From Cytobacillus oceanisediminis (GTDB taxonomy: Bacteria > Bacillota > Bacilli > Bacillales > Cytobacillaceae), in the NCBI RefSeq assembly GCF_007830235.1, contig NZ_VLKI01000009.1, forward strand, positions 51,230-115,229: a stretch of DNA of 64,000 nucleotides, given 5' to 3'. The notes beneath the pieces are model-generated. The model was not told where the DNA came from, did no database searches, and saw only the letters and a list, made by a program, of their open reading frames with translations. A program made the translations under genes and the position numbers. Positions 8,349 through 16,456 of the stretch are shown here, piece after piece (the stretch's first letter is position 1; each line of letters starts with the position of its first letter).

Positions 8349-8819
8349 TTGACAAGAGACGAAATTATATTAAAGGTATCTGATAAAATTCGCCTGATAC
8401 GAACAGAAGCAGGCTATACACAGGATAAGATGGCAGAAATAATCGGAGTTTCAAAGAAGACACTTGTACAAATAGAAAAAGGGAGAGCGGAAGCAGGCTG
8501 GTCAACAGTTGTAGCTGTTTGTGCATTGTTCCGGGAAACGGAAACAGTCAGATTTCTTTTTGGGAATGAACCGCTTGAGGTTTTGGAAACGGTTGCCAGA
8601 GAGGGAATCGATTATAGGAAGGAAAAGACGCTTGGCGGTAAAATCTGGTGGCGTGAAATAAAGAGAAGCAATGGTTTAATTCTTCAGCAGAATATAATCA
8701 GCCAGCACTACCGGATCATTGACCAGGATCATTTCCGCATCTACAGCAGTTTTGATGAAGCTTCCTCGACAGAACGGTTTGAAGAATTGTCAGCAGAAAA
8801 CGGAGGCCTTTTGGGCTAA
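8349..8819 (+). CDS. XRE/Cro-C1-type HTH transcriptional regulator
   Basis: 156 residues from TTG 8349, selected because AAAAGGGATG (8331-8340) is a suitable ribosome site; the upstream in-frame ATG 8328 touches the palindrome and has none. Residues about 10-60 form a Cro/C1 HTH (KIRLIRTEAGYTQDKMAEII then GVSKKTLVQIEKGR). The remaining 95 residues (FGNEPLEVLETVAREGIDYR, GGKIWWREI) belong to no fold I recognise. A palindrome overlapping its own promoter suggests autorepression. A decayed membrane-protein gene follows after 24 nt and was probably in the same operon. Confidence 0.75.
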   Translation: MTRDEIILKVSDKIRLIRTEAGYTQDKMAEIIGVSKKTLVQIEKGRAEAGWSTVVAVCALFRETETVRFLFGNEPLEVLETVAREGIDYRKEKTLGGKIWWREIKRSNGLILQQNIISQHYRIIDQDHFRIYSSFDEASSTERFEELSAENGGLLG

Positions 8820-8843
8820 TATTTTATTTCCTGAGGGGAGAAG

Positions 8844-9185
8844 ATGGCTCCAAACATGGCGCTTTTCCTCATTTACCCGCTTTCGGCTATTGTGATGTTT
8901 CGGCTCTAACAGGGCTAATGGTGGATCACTCTCTTAATATATATTTTTGTGGAGGGAGCCTTTACAAAAAGGCTGCTTAATCAGGAAATACTCAAGCTTG
9001 GACTGTTTACAGACTTAAAGTTCCGGCAGTGGATAGATCTATTTTTGGTGCCTGATACATTCACCTTTCTATACATAGGCATAAGTTTTTTATTTCTTTG
9101 GATATATGACAAGGTTCCAGCTGCAGCGCGTAAAATACGGGTGAAGCATGGCAGGTTATCTCACAGCAAAAAAGAAGCACTATAG
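8844..9185 (+). pseudogene. Small membrane-protein gene with two in-frame stops
   Basis: ATG 8844 has a good SD (GAGGGGAG). The frame encodes MAPNMALFLIYPLSAIVMF, hits TAA at 8907 and again at 8916, then continues in the same frame (WWITLLIYIFVEGAF ... LGLFTDLKFRQWIDLFLVPD ... FLYIGISFLFLWIYDKVP) to 9185. Hydrophobic segments on both sides and the shared frame indicate one former protein of about 113 residues with three membrane segments. Two nearby compensating indels would also explain the stops. The second half alone could start at ATG 8949 or GTG 8946, but without convincing context. Family not recognised. Confidence 0.45.
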
Positions 9186-9191
9186 GATCGT

Positions 9192-9234
9192 TTAATCAAA
9201 GAAGCAGCCTTTATTGGGCTGCTTCTTTGATTAA
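9192..9234. terminator. Bidirectional terminator, 18-bp perfect stem
   Basis: TTAATCAAAGAAGCAGCC and its exact complement GGCTGCTTCTTTGATTAA, six-base loop, between convergent genes. Confidence 0.85.
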
Positions 9235-9249
9235 AATGGCTAATCTTCA

Positions 9250-9792
9250 TTACGGTATCTTCGGATTTTCTTTGTCTTTGGCAATCAGCACCGGACATGG
9301 AGCGTTTTGTGCGATTTTGGCACTGGTGCTTCCAAGAAACATCCTTTTAATTCCCCCTTTACCGGAGTTCCCGACAATGACTAAATCTGCTTCTTCAACA
9401 GCAGCATAGTCACATATGCTATCGGCAGGGCTTCCCTCAAGAACATCATATTTGGCATTAATGTTATATGGTTCAATTGCTTCCCTTGCGTTGTAAAAGG
9501 CTTTGTCGACACTGTGTGTAACTTTTGCATGTGTGACGGTATTCGATTCATCGTGGTAGACTGGCAGCGGAGGAATCTGAATCCCTTCAAGCAAATAGCC
9601 GTTCGTTCTAACCGGCTCTACGACCTTTTCATTGCTAACAGGAATATTTTCAATTTTTTCTTCAAAAACCTGGGCAACCAGCAATTGGGCATCAGGATTT
9701 TCTTTCACTAACCTAATAGCTAAATTTAAAGCATTCTTGCTTCCATCTGTATCATCATAACCAACTACGATTCGGTTAAACTGTAAACTCAT
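9250..9792 (-). CDS. Universal stress protein, UspA family
   Basis: 180 residues, slightly longer than a standard single-domain Usp because of an insert after beta-2 (residues about 45-75, VSNEKVVEPVRTNGYLLEG). It begins FNRIVVGYDDTDGSKNAL and carries the ATP-binding signature G-2x-G-9x-G-S/T as GNSGKGGIKRMFLGSTS near the C-terminus, so it probably belongs to the nucleotide-binding branch. ADLVIVG and CPVLIAKD complete the fold. It is a cytosolic stress protein; its specific role is unknown. A ribosome site (AGGATGAT) precedes the ATG. Confidence 0.88.
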   Translation of the reverse strand: MSLQFNRIVVGYDDTDGSKNALNLAIRLVKENPDAQLLVAQVFEEKIENIPVSNEKVVEPVRTNGYLLEGIQIPPLPVYHDESNTVTHAKVTHSVDKAFYNAREAIEPYNINAKYDVLEGSPADSICDYAAVEEADLVIVGNSGKGGIKRMFLGSTSAKIAQNAPCPVLIAKDKENPKIP

Positions 9793-9969
9793 TATCGATC
9801 ATCCTTTCGTGAGGAATAGAAATGTAGTTTTCTATTGTATATATACCCGCCTGTACAAAAAACAATCTTTAACACATTAAGACCGGAATGGGCATTATTT
9901 TTAAAGCCCCCAAAAAAAGCAATGATGCTGCGAAAATTTTAGTAATACTTTAAATTGGGGTGAGCATAC

Positions 9970-10161
9970 ATGAGGCCGGAAAGCAGTAAAGGCATTCATC
10001 CGACAATAAAAAAATGTTTGCAGCATCTTGATGTTTTGCAGGCAGATGATAAAACTAAACAAATTGTATATATGTATATGGAATCACTTCTTTTAGAATC
10101 AGCGAAATCAGCACAGCTTCCTAACCTGCAAGCAGAAGTTCCTTTACAAGCAGAGCATTGA
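9970..10161 (+). CDS. Small hypothetical protein, 63 residues
   Basis: ATG preceded by GGGGTGAG at 7 nt and followed by a strong terminator, so it is a plausible monocistronic gene. The sequence is soluble, with a helical middle (LDVLQADDKTKQIVYMYMES) and no membrane segment or metal motif. It contains two Cys-free halves and a QAEVPLQAEH tail. I do not recognise a family. Confidence 0.55.
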   Translation: MRPESSKGIHPTIKKCLQHLDVLQADDKTKQIVYMYMESLLLESAKSAQLPNLQAEVPLQAEH

Positions 10162-10189
10162 AAAAGGAAAGCATTCGGACTCTGTACTG

Positions 10190-10234
10190 CCCTGTAAATG
10201 TTAGACACCAAATAACATTTACAGGGTGTTTTTT
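10190..10234 (+). terminator. Rho-independent terminator
   Basis: CCCTGTAAATGTTA / TAACATTTACAGGG, a 14-bp perfect stem, followed by TGTTTTTT. The interval 10235-10492 holds the PBP promoter region, with nothing else I can name. Confidence 0.85.
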
Positions 10235-10492
10235 ATGAAGTTTTTGCTTTATTAACAAAGGTGTGTAATAGCTGGTTTTTTGGGTAAATGTATATGTCAG
10301 GTATATTTCTGTTTGCCATTCTGGGAATAAAATACTATATGAAAACTTTATCTTTGCAGTTATCCTGAAATCGGTATAGACTGATAGCTGCCTTAAATAG
10401 GCATGATTTAAAATTGGATAAAAGAACTGGAGCTCCTCTTCAATTCATGTGAACCCAGCAGGAGCTTTATAGTAAGCGATATTGGAGGACTT

Positions 10493-12565
10493 ATGAGCAA
10501 GAAAACTTTATTTATTAACAAATTTCAATCAACCTGGAAAAATCTTCATTTAACGCAAGTATCCATATTATTGGCATCCTCATTCGTTTTAGCATTTCTT
10601 AGCTTCGTTTATTTTTCATACAAAGATGCGGATATAAGTGCGCTTGAAGCCGGGTTGGCGCAGTCTACAATAATTTATGACGCCAATGGAGAAATTGCCA
10701 GCAAGATTTCGGCAAATAAAAATGAAGGAATTTCGATTGACCAAGTTCCGGATCATATGAAGGATGCTGTCATTGCCATTGAAGATCACCGTTTTTATGA
10801 GCATGGCGGCATTGATTTAAAGGGAATAGGCAGAGCATTTTTCACTAACATGAAGTCAGGGGAAATTGTTGAAGGGGGCAGCACGCTTACCCAGCAGCTG
10901 ACGAAAAATGCCCTTCTGTCTTCAGAGAAAACTTATAAGCGAAAATTGGAAGAATTCTTTCTCGCATTGGAAATTGAAAAGGAATATAGCAAAGAAGAAA
11001 TTTTACAAATGTATTTAAATCAGGTTTATTTTGGAGAAGGGGCATGGGGCATTAAGCGGGCCGCTATGAAATACTATGCAAAAGATGTGCAGGACCTGAC
11101 TATAAGCGAAGCAGCTTTGCTGGCCGGTTTGGTAAAAGCCCCTTCAGCAATTAATCCATATCAAAGTAAAGAGAAGGCAATTGAACGAAGAAACATAGTC
11201 CTTGACCGAATGAAGGAACACAACTTTATTACTAAAAAGGAATGGGAAAAAGCGAAAAATGAACAGCTCGTATTTAATGACAGCGGCGGCGATCCTTTTA
11301 AGGGGAAATTCCCTTATTATGTAGATGTGGTACTGGAGGAAGCTATCAAGAAATATGATCTATCACTTGATGAGCTGCTTAGCGACGGTTATCAAATCTA
11401 TACTGAATTGGATCAGGAGATGCAAACCAGTGTAGAAGAGACTTATAGAAATGATTCCCTTTTCCCTCAAGGCACTGGCGATCAATTGGTGCAAAGCGGA
11501 GCCATCCTGCTTGATCCTCAAAATGGCGGCATCCGTGCTCTTGCTGGCGGCAGGGGGGAGCATACCCTATTAGGCCATAACCGTGCAGTTCATGGGGTGG
11601 GACAGCCGGGGTCAACAATGAAACCTATCGTTCCTTACACAGCTGCCCTGGAAATGGGCTGGAACATAACTGATCAAGTAAAAGATGAAAAAATGACTTT
11701 TGGAAAAGATTATGAGCCAAATAATTATAATGGCCAATTCCGCGGGAATGTTCCAATGTATGAAGCAGTCAAGGACTCTTTAAATGTTCCTGCAGTATGG
11801 CTGCTTGATGAAATCGGTATGGATAAAGGTGTAGGTGCTGCAAAGCGGTTTGGAATACCGGATGAAGCCATAAATCGGAATCTCGCGCTTGCGCTGGGAG
11901 GCACGAGTGAGAATGTTTCACCGTTAACAATGGCTCAGGCATATGCTGTCTTTGCAAATGGCGGCGAAAGGCCCGAAGCTCACTCTATTACTAAAATAGT
12001 AGATAAAGATGGCGAGACAGTTGCAGAATGGACAGGAAAGAATACAAGAGTCATATCTAAGGACGTAGCGGAGAAAGTTACAACGATGCTGCTGGGGGTA
12101 GTCCAGCATGGAACGGGCAAGGCTGCCCAGATTCCCGGCAGGGAAGTAGCCGGAAAAACTGGAAGTACACAAATGACAATAGAAGGGATCGACGGGGTTA
12201 AAGACCAATGGTTTGTCGGGTATACACCACAGCTGGTCGGTGCTGTGTGGGTAGGGCATGATAAAACAGATGCAAATAATTACCTTACTACATCCAGCAG
12301 TGAAGGAACGGCGCCAATATTCCGGGAAATCATGTCGGGGGCCCTTAAGAATCAGGAACCTGAGTCATTTAATGTTCCACAAATTGCTGCTCTTATGGAG
12401 CAAAGACAAAGGGATCAGCAAAGAAAAGCATGGGAGGAAAACATTAAAAAGGAAGCAGAAAAGATAAAAGAAAAGATTGAAAAGGAAAAAGAAAAATGGC
12501 AAAAGAAATGGAATAAAGAGAAAGAAAAGGGCAAAGGAAAAGATAAAGAAAAGAAGAATGATTAA
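10493..12565 (+). CDS. Class A penicillin-binding protein (PBP1A family, PbpF/PbpG-like)
   Basis: 690 residues: short cytoplasmic start, one signal anchor (about residues 22-44), glycosyltransferase GT51 domain (catalytic Glu in AIEDHRFYEHGG, plus EGGSTLTQQLTKN), and transpeptidase domain with SxxK (GSTMKP), SxN (SLN) and KTGST motifs in order. The C-terminus is an extremely Lys/Glu-rich tail (about 630-690). It polymerises and crosslinks peptidoglycan outside the membrane. Length and domain order match B. subtilis PbpF and PbpG, which act during sporulation and spore cortex synthesis; which one it represents I cannot say. SD TTGGAGGA precedes the ATG. Confidence 0.9.
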   Translation: MSKKTLFINKFQSTWKNLHLTQVSILLASSFVLAFLSFVYFSYKDADISALEAGLAQSTIIYDANGEIASKISANKNEGISIDQVPDHMKDAVIAIEDHRFYEHGGIDLKGIGRAFFTNMKSGEIVEGGSTLTQQLTKNALLSSEKTYKRKLEEFFLALEIEKEYSKEEILQMYLNQVYFGEGAWGIKRAAMKYYAKDVQDLTISEAALLAGLVKAPSAINPYQSKEKAIERRNIVLDRMKEHNFITKKEWEKAKNEQLVFNDSGGDPFKGKFPYYVDVVLEEAIKKYDLSLDELLSDGYQIYTELDQEMQTSVEETYRNDSLFPQGTGDQLVQSGAILLDPQNGGIRALAGGRGEHTLLGHNRAVHGVGQPGSTMKPIVPYTAALEMGWNITDQVKDEKMTFGKDYEPNNYNGQFRGNVPMYEAVKDSLNVPAVWLLDEIGMDKGVGAAKRFGIPDEAINRNLALALGGTSENVSPLTMAQAYAVFANGGERPEAHSITKIVDKDGETVAEWTGKNTRVISKDVAEKVTTMLLGVVQHGTGKAAQIPGREVAGKTGSTQMTIEGIDGVKDQWFVGYTPQLVGAVWVGHDKTDANNYLTTSSSEGTAPIFREIMSGALKNQEPESFNVPQIAALMEQRQRDQQRKAWEENIKKEAEKIKEKIEKEKEKWQKKWNKEKEKGKGKDKEKKND

Positions 12566-12580
12566 TAGTATAAAATCTTC

Positions 12581-12613
12581 AGAGTACGGTTGAAAAGCTG
12601 TACTCTTTTTTAT
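12581..12613 (+). terminator. Terminator after the PBP gene
   Basis: AGAGTAC ... GTACTCT stem followed by TTTTTT. Confidence 0.65.
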
Positions 12614-12634
12614 ACCTATTGGAGGTTATGCATT

Positions 12635-13366
12635 ATGGCAGAACAATTCTATGATGATTTGGCAGGAGTATATCACTTTATTTTTAAAGACTGGGATCAT
12701 TCCATCGCTAAACAGGGGGAAGTGCTGGCAAGGGTGTTAACCGCAGAAGGCGTAAAAAGGTCCTTTTCTATATTGGATTGCACCTGCGGTATTGGTACAC
12801 AGACATTGGCACTTGCTAAGAGCGGCTATAAAATAATTGCATCAGATATTAGCGGGAAATCTATTGAACGTGCGAAAAGTAAAGCTGAAGGGAGGAATTT
12901 AAAATCCCATTTTTTCAGGCTGATATCGGGCATTGTCATCTGTTTTCCCCTTCCGTTCCATGTTATTCTTTCAATTGATAATGCCTTGCCGCATCTATTG
13001 ACTGATGAGGATTGTGCATCGGCACTTTCAGAGGTTTATAGTTTGCTTAAACCGGAAGGAATCTTTTTTTTCCATCAGGGATTACGATGAAATTCTTTTA
13101 AAAAAACCAGCTTCCACTTTGCTTTCTCAGCATAATACGATAAAGCTCTGGGGATGGCATAAGGAATCAAATATTTATGATTTAAAGCATTTTACCATGC
13201 TGCAAAAGGAAGGAGAATGGGCAGTTTCCGAGAGAGTATCCCAGTACAGGGCATATAAAAGGTGTGAACTGGGTGAATTAGCATTAAATGCTGGTTTTCA
13301 CGTGTAAAATGGCTCTTTCCGGAAGAAACGGGATTTTATCAGCCAATGGCGATTGCCTATAAATAA
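12635..13366 (+). pseudogene. Class I SAM-dependent methyltransferase, multiply frameshifted
   Basis: ATG 12635 has a GGAGG site at 12621. The fold is clear: AEQFYDDLAGVYHFIF, SAM loop ILDCTCGIGTQTLALA, then LSIDNALPHLL. At 13064-13075 the frame is lost in a T run; one extra T restores SIRDYDEILLKKPAS. Near 13295 one extra T in TTTT converts the early stop into FSRVKWLFPEETGFYQPMA, ending at TAA 13364. Around 12910-12952 the expected motif FQADIRALSSVFPLPFHV is only recovered with three further single-base insertions. All changes look like lost bases. It is either a decaying gene or a badly sequenced stretch. Confidence 0.7.
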
Positions 13367-13370
13367 AATT

Positions 13371-13396
13371 AAAAAGGCCTGCAGGCAGGCCTTTTT
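13371..13396. terminator. Bidirectional terminator
   Basis: AAAAAGGCCTGC / GCAGGCCTTTTT between the methyltransferase remnant and a minus-strand micro-protein gene. Confidence 0.85.
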
Positions 13397-13412
13397 AACC
13401 GTTATATATGAA

Positions 13413-13484
13413 TTAGAATAACCAGCTAATTAAAGCGCCGATTACCACAATAGCTCCAACAACCATAAAAATAGTGCGTATCAT
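13413..13484 (-). CDS. Single-pass membrane micro-protein, 23 residues
   Basis: ATG 13484 with TTGGGGTGA about 7 nt upstream encodes 23 residues: MIRT followed by one uninterrupted hydrophobic helix (VVGAIVVIGALISWLF). A terminator follows the stop. The strong ribosome site and clean membrane helix make it credible although very short. Function unknown. Confidence 0.55.
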   Translation of the reverse strand: MIRTIFMVVGAIVVIGALISWLF

Positions 13485-13533
13485 TCAAATTCACCCCAAT
13501 CCCTTTGCGATATAAATAATCTGTATAGTTAAC

Positions 13534-13857
13534 TTAGATTTGAATTGTTTCTGAAGAATTGATGAAGCGTTTCTCTGTCATGCGCAGTACTGAAATATGG
13601 CTTGTGCACATTTCCTTAATCTTTTCAAGGTGATCCTGGACTTCATTTCCTTCTACAATAATTTTTATTGTCGTTTGCGGTTTAACAGTCAGTAAGAATG
13701 AAACCAATTTGGACAAGTTTGAGGCATCTACAGCTTTATGCTTGCTGTATAAATATGTAGTGCCTTTAAAATGTTTTGATGCCTGATGGATTTCCAGCAT
13801 TTTCTTCATGGTGAATTTATTTTGTACTAGAACGTTGGTAGAAATAATTTCTTTCAT
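13534..13857 (-). CDS. HPr-like protein lacking the phosphorylatable histidine
   Basis: 107 residues with an SD of AAGGAG and ATG at 13857. The core aligns with PTS HPr: KAVDASNLSKLVSFLLTVKP matches the regulatory-Ser region and helix, and TIKIIVEGNEVQDHLEKI the last strand and helix. The canonical active-site loop (H-A-R-P-A) is replaced by KFTMKKML, so the His-15 phosphotransfer is not possible. In the Ser-46 region a Ser is present (ASNLSKL). As in Crh, a regulatory rather than transport role is plausible. It also has a 20-residue C-terminal extension. Confidence 0.65.
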   Translation of the reverse strand: MKEIISTNVLVQNKFTMKKMLEIHQASKHFKGTTYLYSKHKAVDASNLSKLVSFLLTVKPQTTIKIIVEGNEVQDHLEKIKEMCTSHISVLRMTEKRFINSSETIQI

Positions 13858-13887
13858 TTTTAAAATCTCCTTTTTAAAAGTTTTTTA

Positions 13888-13903
13888 TATTAATCGATTA
13901 ATA
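13888..13903. promoter_or_regulatory. Perfect 16-bp palindrome upstream of the HPr-like gene
   Basis: TATTAATCGATTAATA lies 31-46 bp upstream of the HPr-like start codon, in the promoter region. Operator-like, protein unknown. Confidence 0.35.
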
Positions 13904-14004
13904 GGTGATGTCGTTTGTACTAGGAATTTACCCAGGGGGAAGAAAAGGTAAACCACACATGAATAAAGTGTGAATAATTACCTATTTTTAAGGACTGAAA
14001 AATA

Positions 14005-14241
14005 GGCTTTGTAAACTTGCGTGATATTTCCGCTGCAGGCGCTCGCATTCCGTGGCTTCCGACGCTCCTCGGCGTTCTACGCCTGCGAGGCCTCCCTTGG
14101 GTACGCTTTTCCCGCAGGATATTGAAACAGCATCCTAGAATAATCACTGCACAAAGGAAATGCGAATGTATTTTCGGGAAGTCTCTCTCCTTTCGCTCCA
14201 ATCAACACAGTGCTAAATCCAGAATAGCTTTTAACACAGCT
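14005..14241 (-). mobile_element. Short non-autonomous element, copy R2 (type B ends)
   Basis: 237 bp. Ends GGCTTTGTAAAC and GTTAAAAGCTATTC...-type inverted partner TTTTAACACAGCT. The core GTTGATTGGAGCG to GCGGAAATATCAC is reversed relative to R1. Flanks GAAAAATA (13997-14004) and GAAAAAATA (14242-14250) form an 8-bp target duplication with one extra A. No transposase inside. Confidence 0.65.
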
Positions 14242-14273
14242 GAAAAAATAAAAAAGAAACCTGTAATAGGTTC

Positions 14274-16301
14274 CTAATATGATTGTCTAAGGGCATGCAG
14301 GCCTTTCTCCGTAATTTGAGTTCCGGTTCTTCCTTGATGGACCACGACATAGCCATGTTGTTCGAGCTCTTTCAGCCTTATTCTGATCTGCTGCTCAGAT
14401 AATGGAATAGGTGTTTCCCGGGAAAGTGCAGAAAGCTTTTTTCGGCTTGCAGGATTCCCTGCTTTGTTCAGCTCATCAATCATGTTTAGCAATAGGAGCT
14501 GTTCCTTTTTCTTTTTGCTGCTGATAAGAATGGGAGGTGTTCTATTTTCATCAGCTTCTTCCAAATCAGCTGGCAGATCGGCGGTTGTTATAACATCATT
14601 TTCAGATACGGCAAGCATGTATTGGACAGTGTTTTTCAGTTCTCTTATGTTTCCTTTCCATTCCATTCGCGATAATTTTTCTAGTGTTTCATTATTTATG
14701 GAGGCAAAAGGTTTGTGGCTTTGATCGATAAAGGCCTGTATTAAAATAGGAATGTCTTCACTTCTTTGCCTCAGGGAAGGCAAAGTTAAGGATAGGACTT
14801 TCAACCGGTGATAAAGGTCTTCGCGAAACTCTCCCCGGTCAATCATTTTCTTTAAGTTCCTATTTGTGGCGGCAATAATGCGGACGTTAATAGGGAGGTT
14901 TTTATTGCCTCCGATTCTTCTGATTTCCCATTCCTCGAGCACACGAAGAAGTCTGGCTTGAAGCTTCGTGCTGATGTCTCCAATTTCATCCAAAAATAAA
15001 GTCCCTCCATCTGCCTGCTCGAACAGTCCTTTTTTTCCCCCTTTTCTTGCCCCAGTAAATGCTCCTTCTTCATATCCAAATAACTCACTTTCCAATAGCT
15101 CTTCAGGAAGGGCGTTACAGTTGATACCCAGAAAAGGAGAGTTTTTTCTGCTTGATTCAGAATGGATTGCCCCCGCGAATAACTCCTTGCCAGTCCCGCT
15201 TTCTCCCTGTATTAAAATTGGCAAGTCAGTCGAAGCAAGTTTTTTGGCAATTTTAATAGTATCTTTGAGAATGCTGCTATTGCCCAAGATGCTATGAAAA
15301 GTATATTTGGATACATATCCTTTCTTTTGAAGCTCATGTTTAACAGCTTTCTCCATTTCAATTGTTTCATCCATATCTTTGAATGTGGCTACAACGGTTT
15401 CTTCATTTGCAATAGGAAAACGATGGACCATTACATTTGTTTGCCTTACAGTAAATGCTTCCTGTGCTTCTAATTTTTCTTTCAATAAAAATCGGAGAAG
15501 TTCTATGTTTTTGAAAACGTTGCTCACTTTCTTTTTTAGGGCAAATTCAGTTGAAATTCCGGTCATTTTTTCAAGTGCTTCATTAAAAACAGTAATAGTG
15601 CCTTTGGAATCGATAGCCAATATTCCATCATTAACACCGTCAACCACCCTTTTTAAATATTGATTCAATGTAACAGCCTCCTGCTTAAGGGCAGACAGCT
15701 TTTTGCTGAGATTAATAATTTTACTTGTATATTTATCGGTTATATTCACGCTAAGTGTTTCAGGAAGCCTAAAGTAATCAACGATCTTCATAATCGTATG
15801 AATATCGATCAGCCTAACACCAAGATTTATTTTTATCGGAATAAAGGAAGGGATCAACTCCATTTCCCCGGGAGTAACCGCAATTTTAATCGAGCCAGGT
15901 ACATCCCAGCCTGGTGAGTATGGAATATACTGGATATGGCTTATTCCGAGTCTGTTCAAAGTCTCTATTGAATCATGAACGCTTTCAGGAAAATCATTTA
16001 CATAAAGTACAGAAGTTTCTTTCGGTATCTCGAATAATGAATCAATATAGTCATAGTTAATGGTCCGATGGGCAACGATCACTTTACAGCTTGAATCGAT
16101 AATATGTTTTACTTCATCATGGATTAAATAAGATGAATACACGATAAGTGAATCCTTAATATTTGCCGGCAAGAAATCCTCTGAGGCGTAGCTCCTGATG
16201 TTTACATAGCGTCCCAGCATGCTTTTTAGCTGTTCAGTAAGGGCCTTGCAGGTTTCTTTTGTACCAGCTAACAATACTAGCTCTTGTTTCAACCGAATCA
16301 A
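14274..16301 (-). CDS. Sigma-54-dependent transcriptional activator (enhancer-binding protein)
   Basis: 675 residues. An N-terminal PrpR_N-like sensory region (1-200) is followed by a PAS domain (about 215-320, VVDGVNDGILAIDSKGTITV), then the AAA+ domain with Walker A GESGTGKE, the sigma-54 contact loop GAFTGA, Walker B GGTLFLDEIG and the arginine-finger region FREDLYHRL. The C-terminus is a winged-helix type region (SEQQIRIRLKELEQHGYVVV) rather than the usual Fis-type HTH. It is divergent from a transporter/isoaspartyl peptidase operon that has a sigma-54 promoter and an upstream inverted repeat, so it almost certainly activates that operon. The inducer may be an isoaspartyl peptide or related compound; that is inference. 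Confidence 0.9.
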   Translation of the reverse strand: MIRLKQELVLLAGTKETCKALTEQLKSMLGRYVNIRSYASEDFLPANIKDSLIVYSSYLIHDEVKHIIDSSCKVIVAHRTINYDYIDSLFEIPKETSVLYVNDFPESVHDSIETLNRLGISHIQYIPYSPGWDVPGSIKIAVTPGEMELIPSFIPIKINLGVRLIDIHTIMKIVDYFRLPETLSVNITDKYTSKIINLSKKLSALKQEAVTLNQYLKRVVDGVNDGILAIDSKGTITVFNEALEKMTGISTEFALKKKVSNVFKNIELLRFLLKEKLEAQEAFTVRQTNVMVHRFPIANEETVVATFKDMDETIEMEKAVKHELQKKGYVSKYTFHSILGNSSILKDTIKIAKKLASTDLPILIQGESGTGKELFAGAIHSESSRKNSPFLGINCNALPEELLESELFGYEEGAFTGARKGGKKGLFEQADGGTLFLDEIGDISTKLQARLLRVLEEWEIRRIGGNKNLPINVRIIAATNRNLKKMIDRGEFREDLYHRLKVLSLTLPSLRQRSEDIPILIQAFIDQSHKPFASINNETLEKLSRMEWKGNIRELKNTVQYMLAVSENDVITTADLPADLEEADENRTPPILISSKKKKEQLLLLNMIDELNKAGNPASRKKLSALSRETPIPLSEQQIRIRLKELEQHGYVVVHQGRTGTQITEKGLHALRQSY

Positions 16302-16315
16302 TCCTTTAATGTTTA

Positions 16316-16352
16316 TTAATGGTTATGATTATACCAATAAAATAACCATTAA
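16316..16352. promoter_or_regulatory. Enhancer-like inverted repeat (probable activator site)
   Basis: TTAATGGTTAT (16316-16326) and its exact complement ATAACCATTAA (16342-16352), with a third half-site CACCATTAA nearby (16354-16363). Centred about 90 bp upstream of the expected start of the sigma-54 promoter, the normal enhancer distance. Confidence 0.6.
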
Positions 16353-16396
16353 AGCACCATTAACTCTCACTTTTCCTTATTTTCTGAACTTTTAAG

Positions 16397-16413
16397 TTGG
16401 CACAGAAATTGCA
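16397..16413 (+). promoter_or_regulatory. Sigma-54 (-24/-12) promoter
   Basis: TTGGCACAGAAATTGCA matches the consensus TGGCAC-N5-TTGCA exactly; GG at 16399 and GC at 16411 are 12 bp apart. It drives the transporter gene starting at 16457. Confidence 0.85.
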
Positions 16414-16456
16414 ATAATGATTACTAGAAATATATAAAACATAAGGGGGAAAGAGG

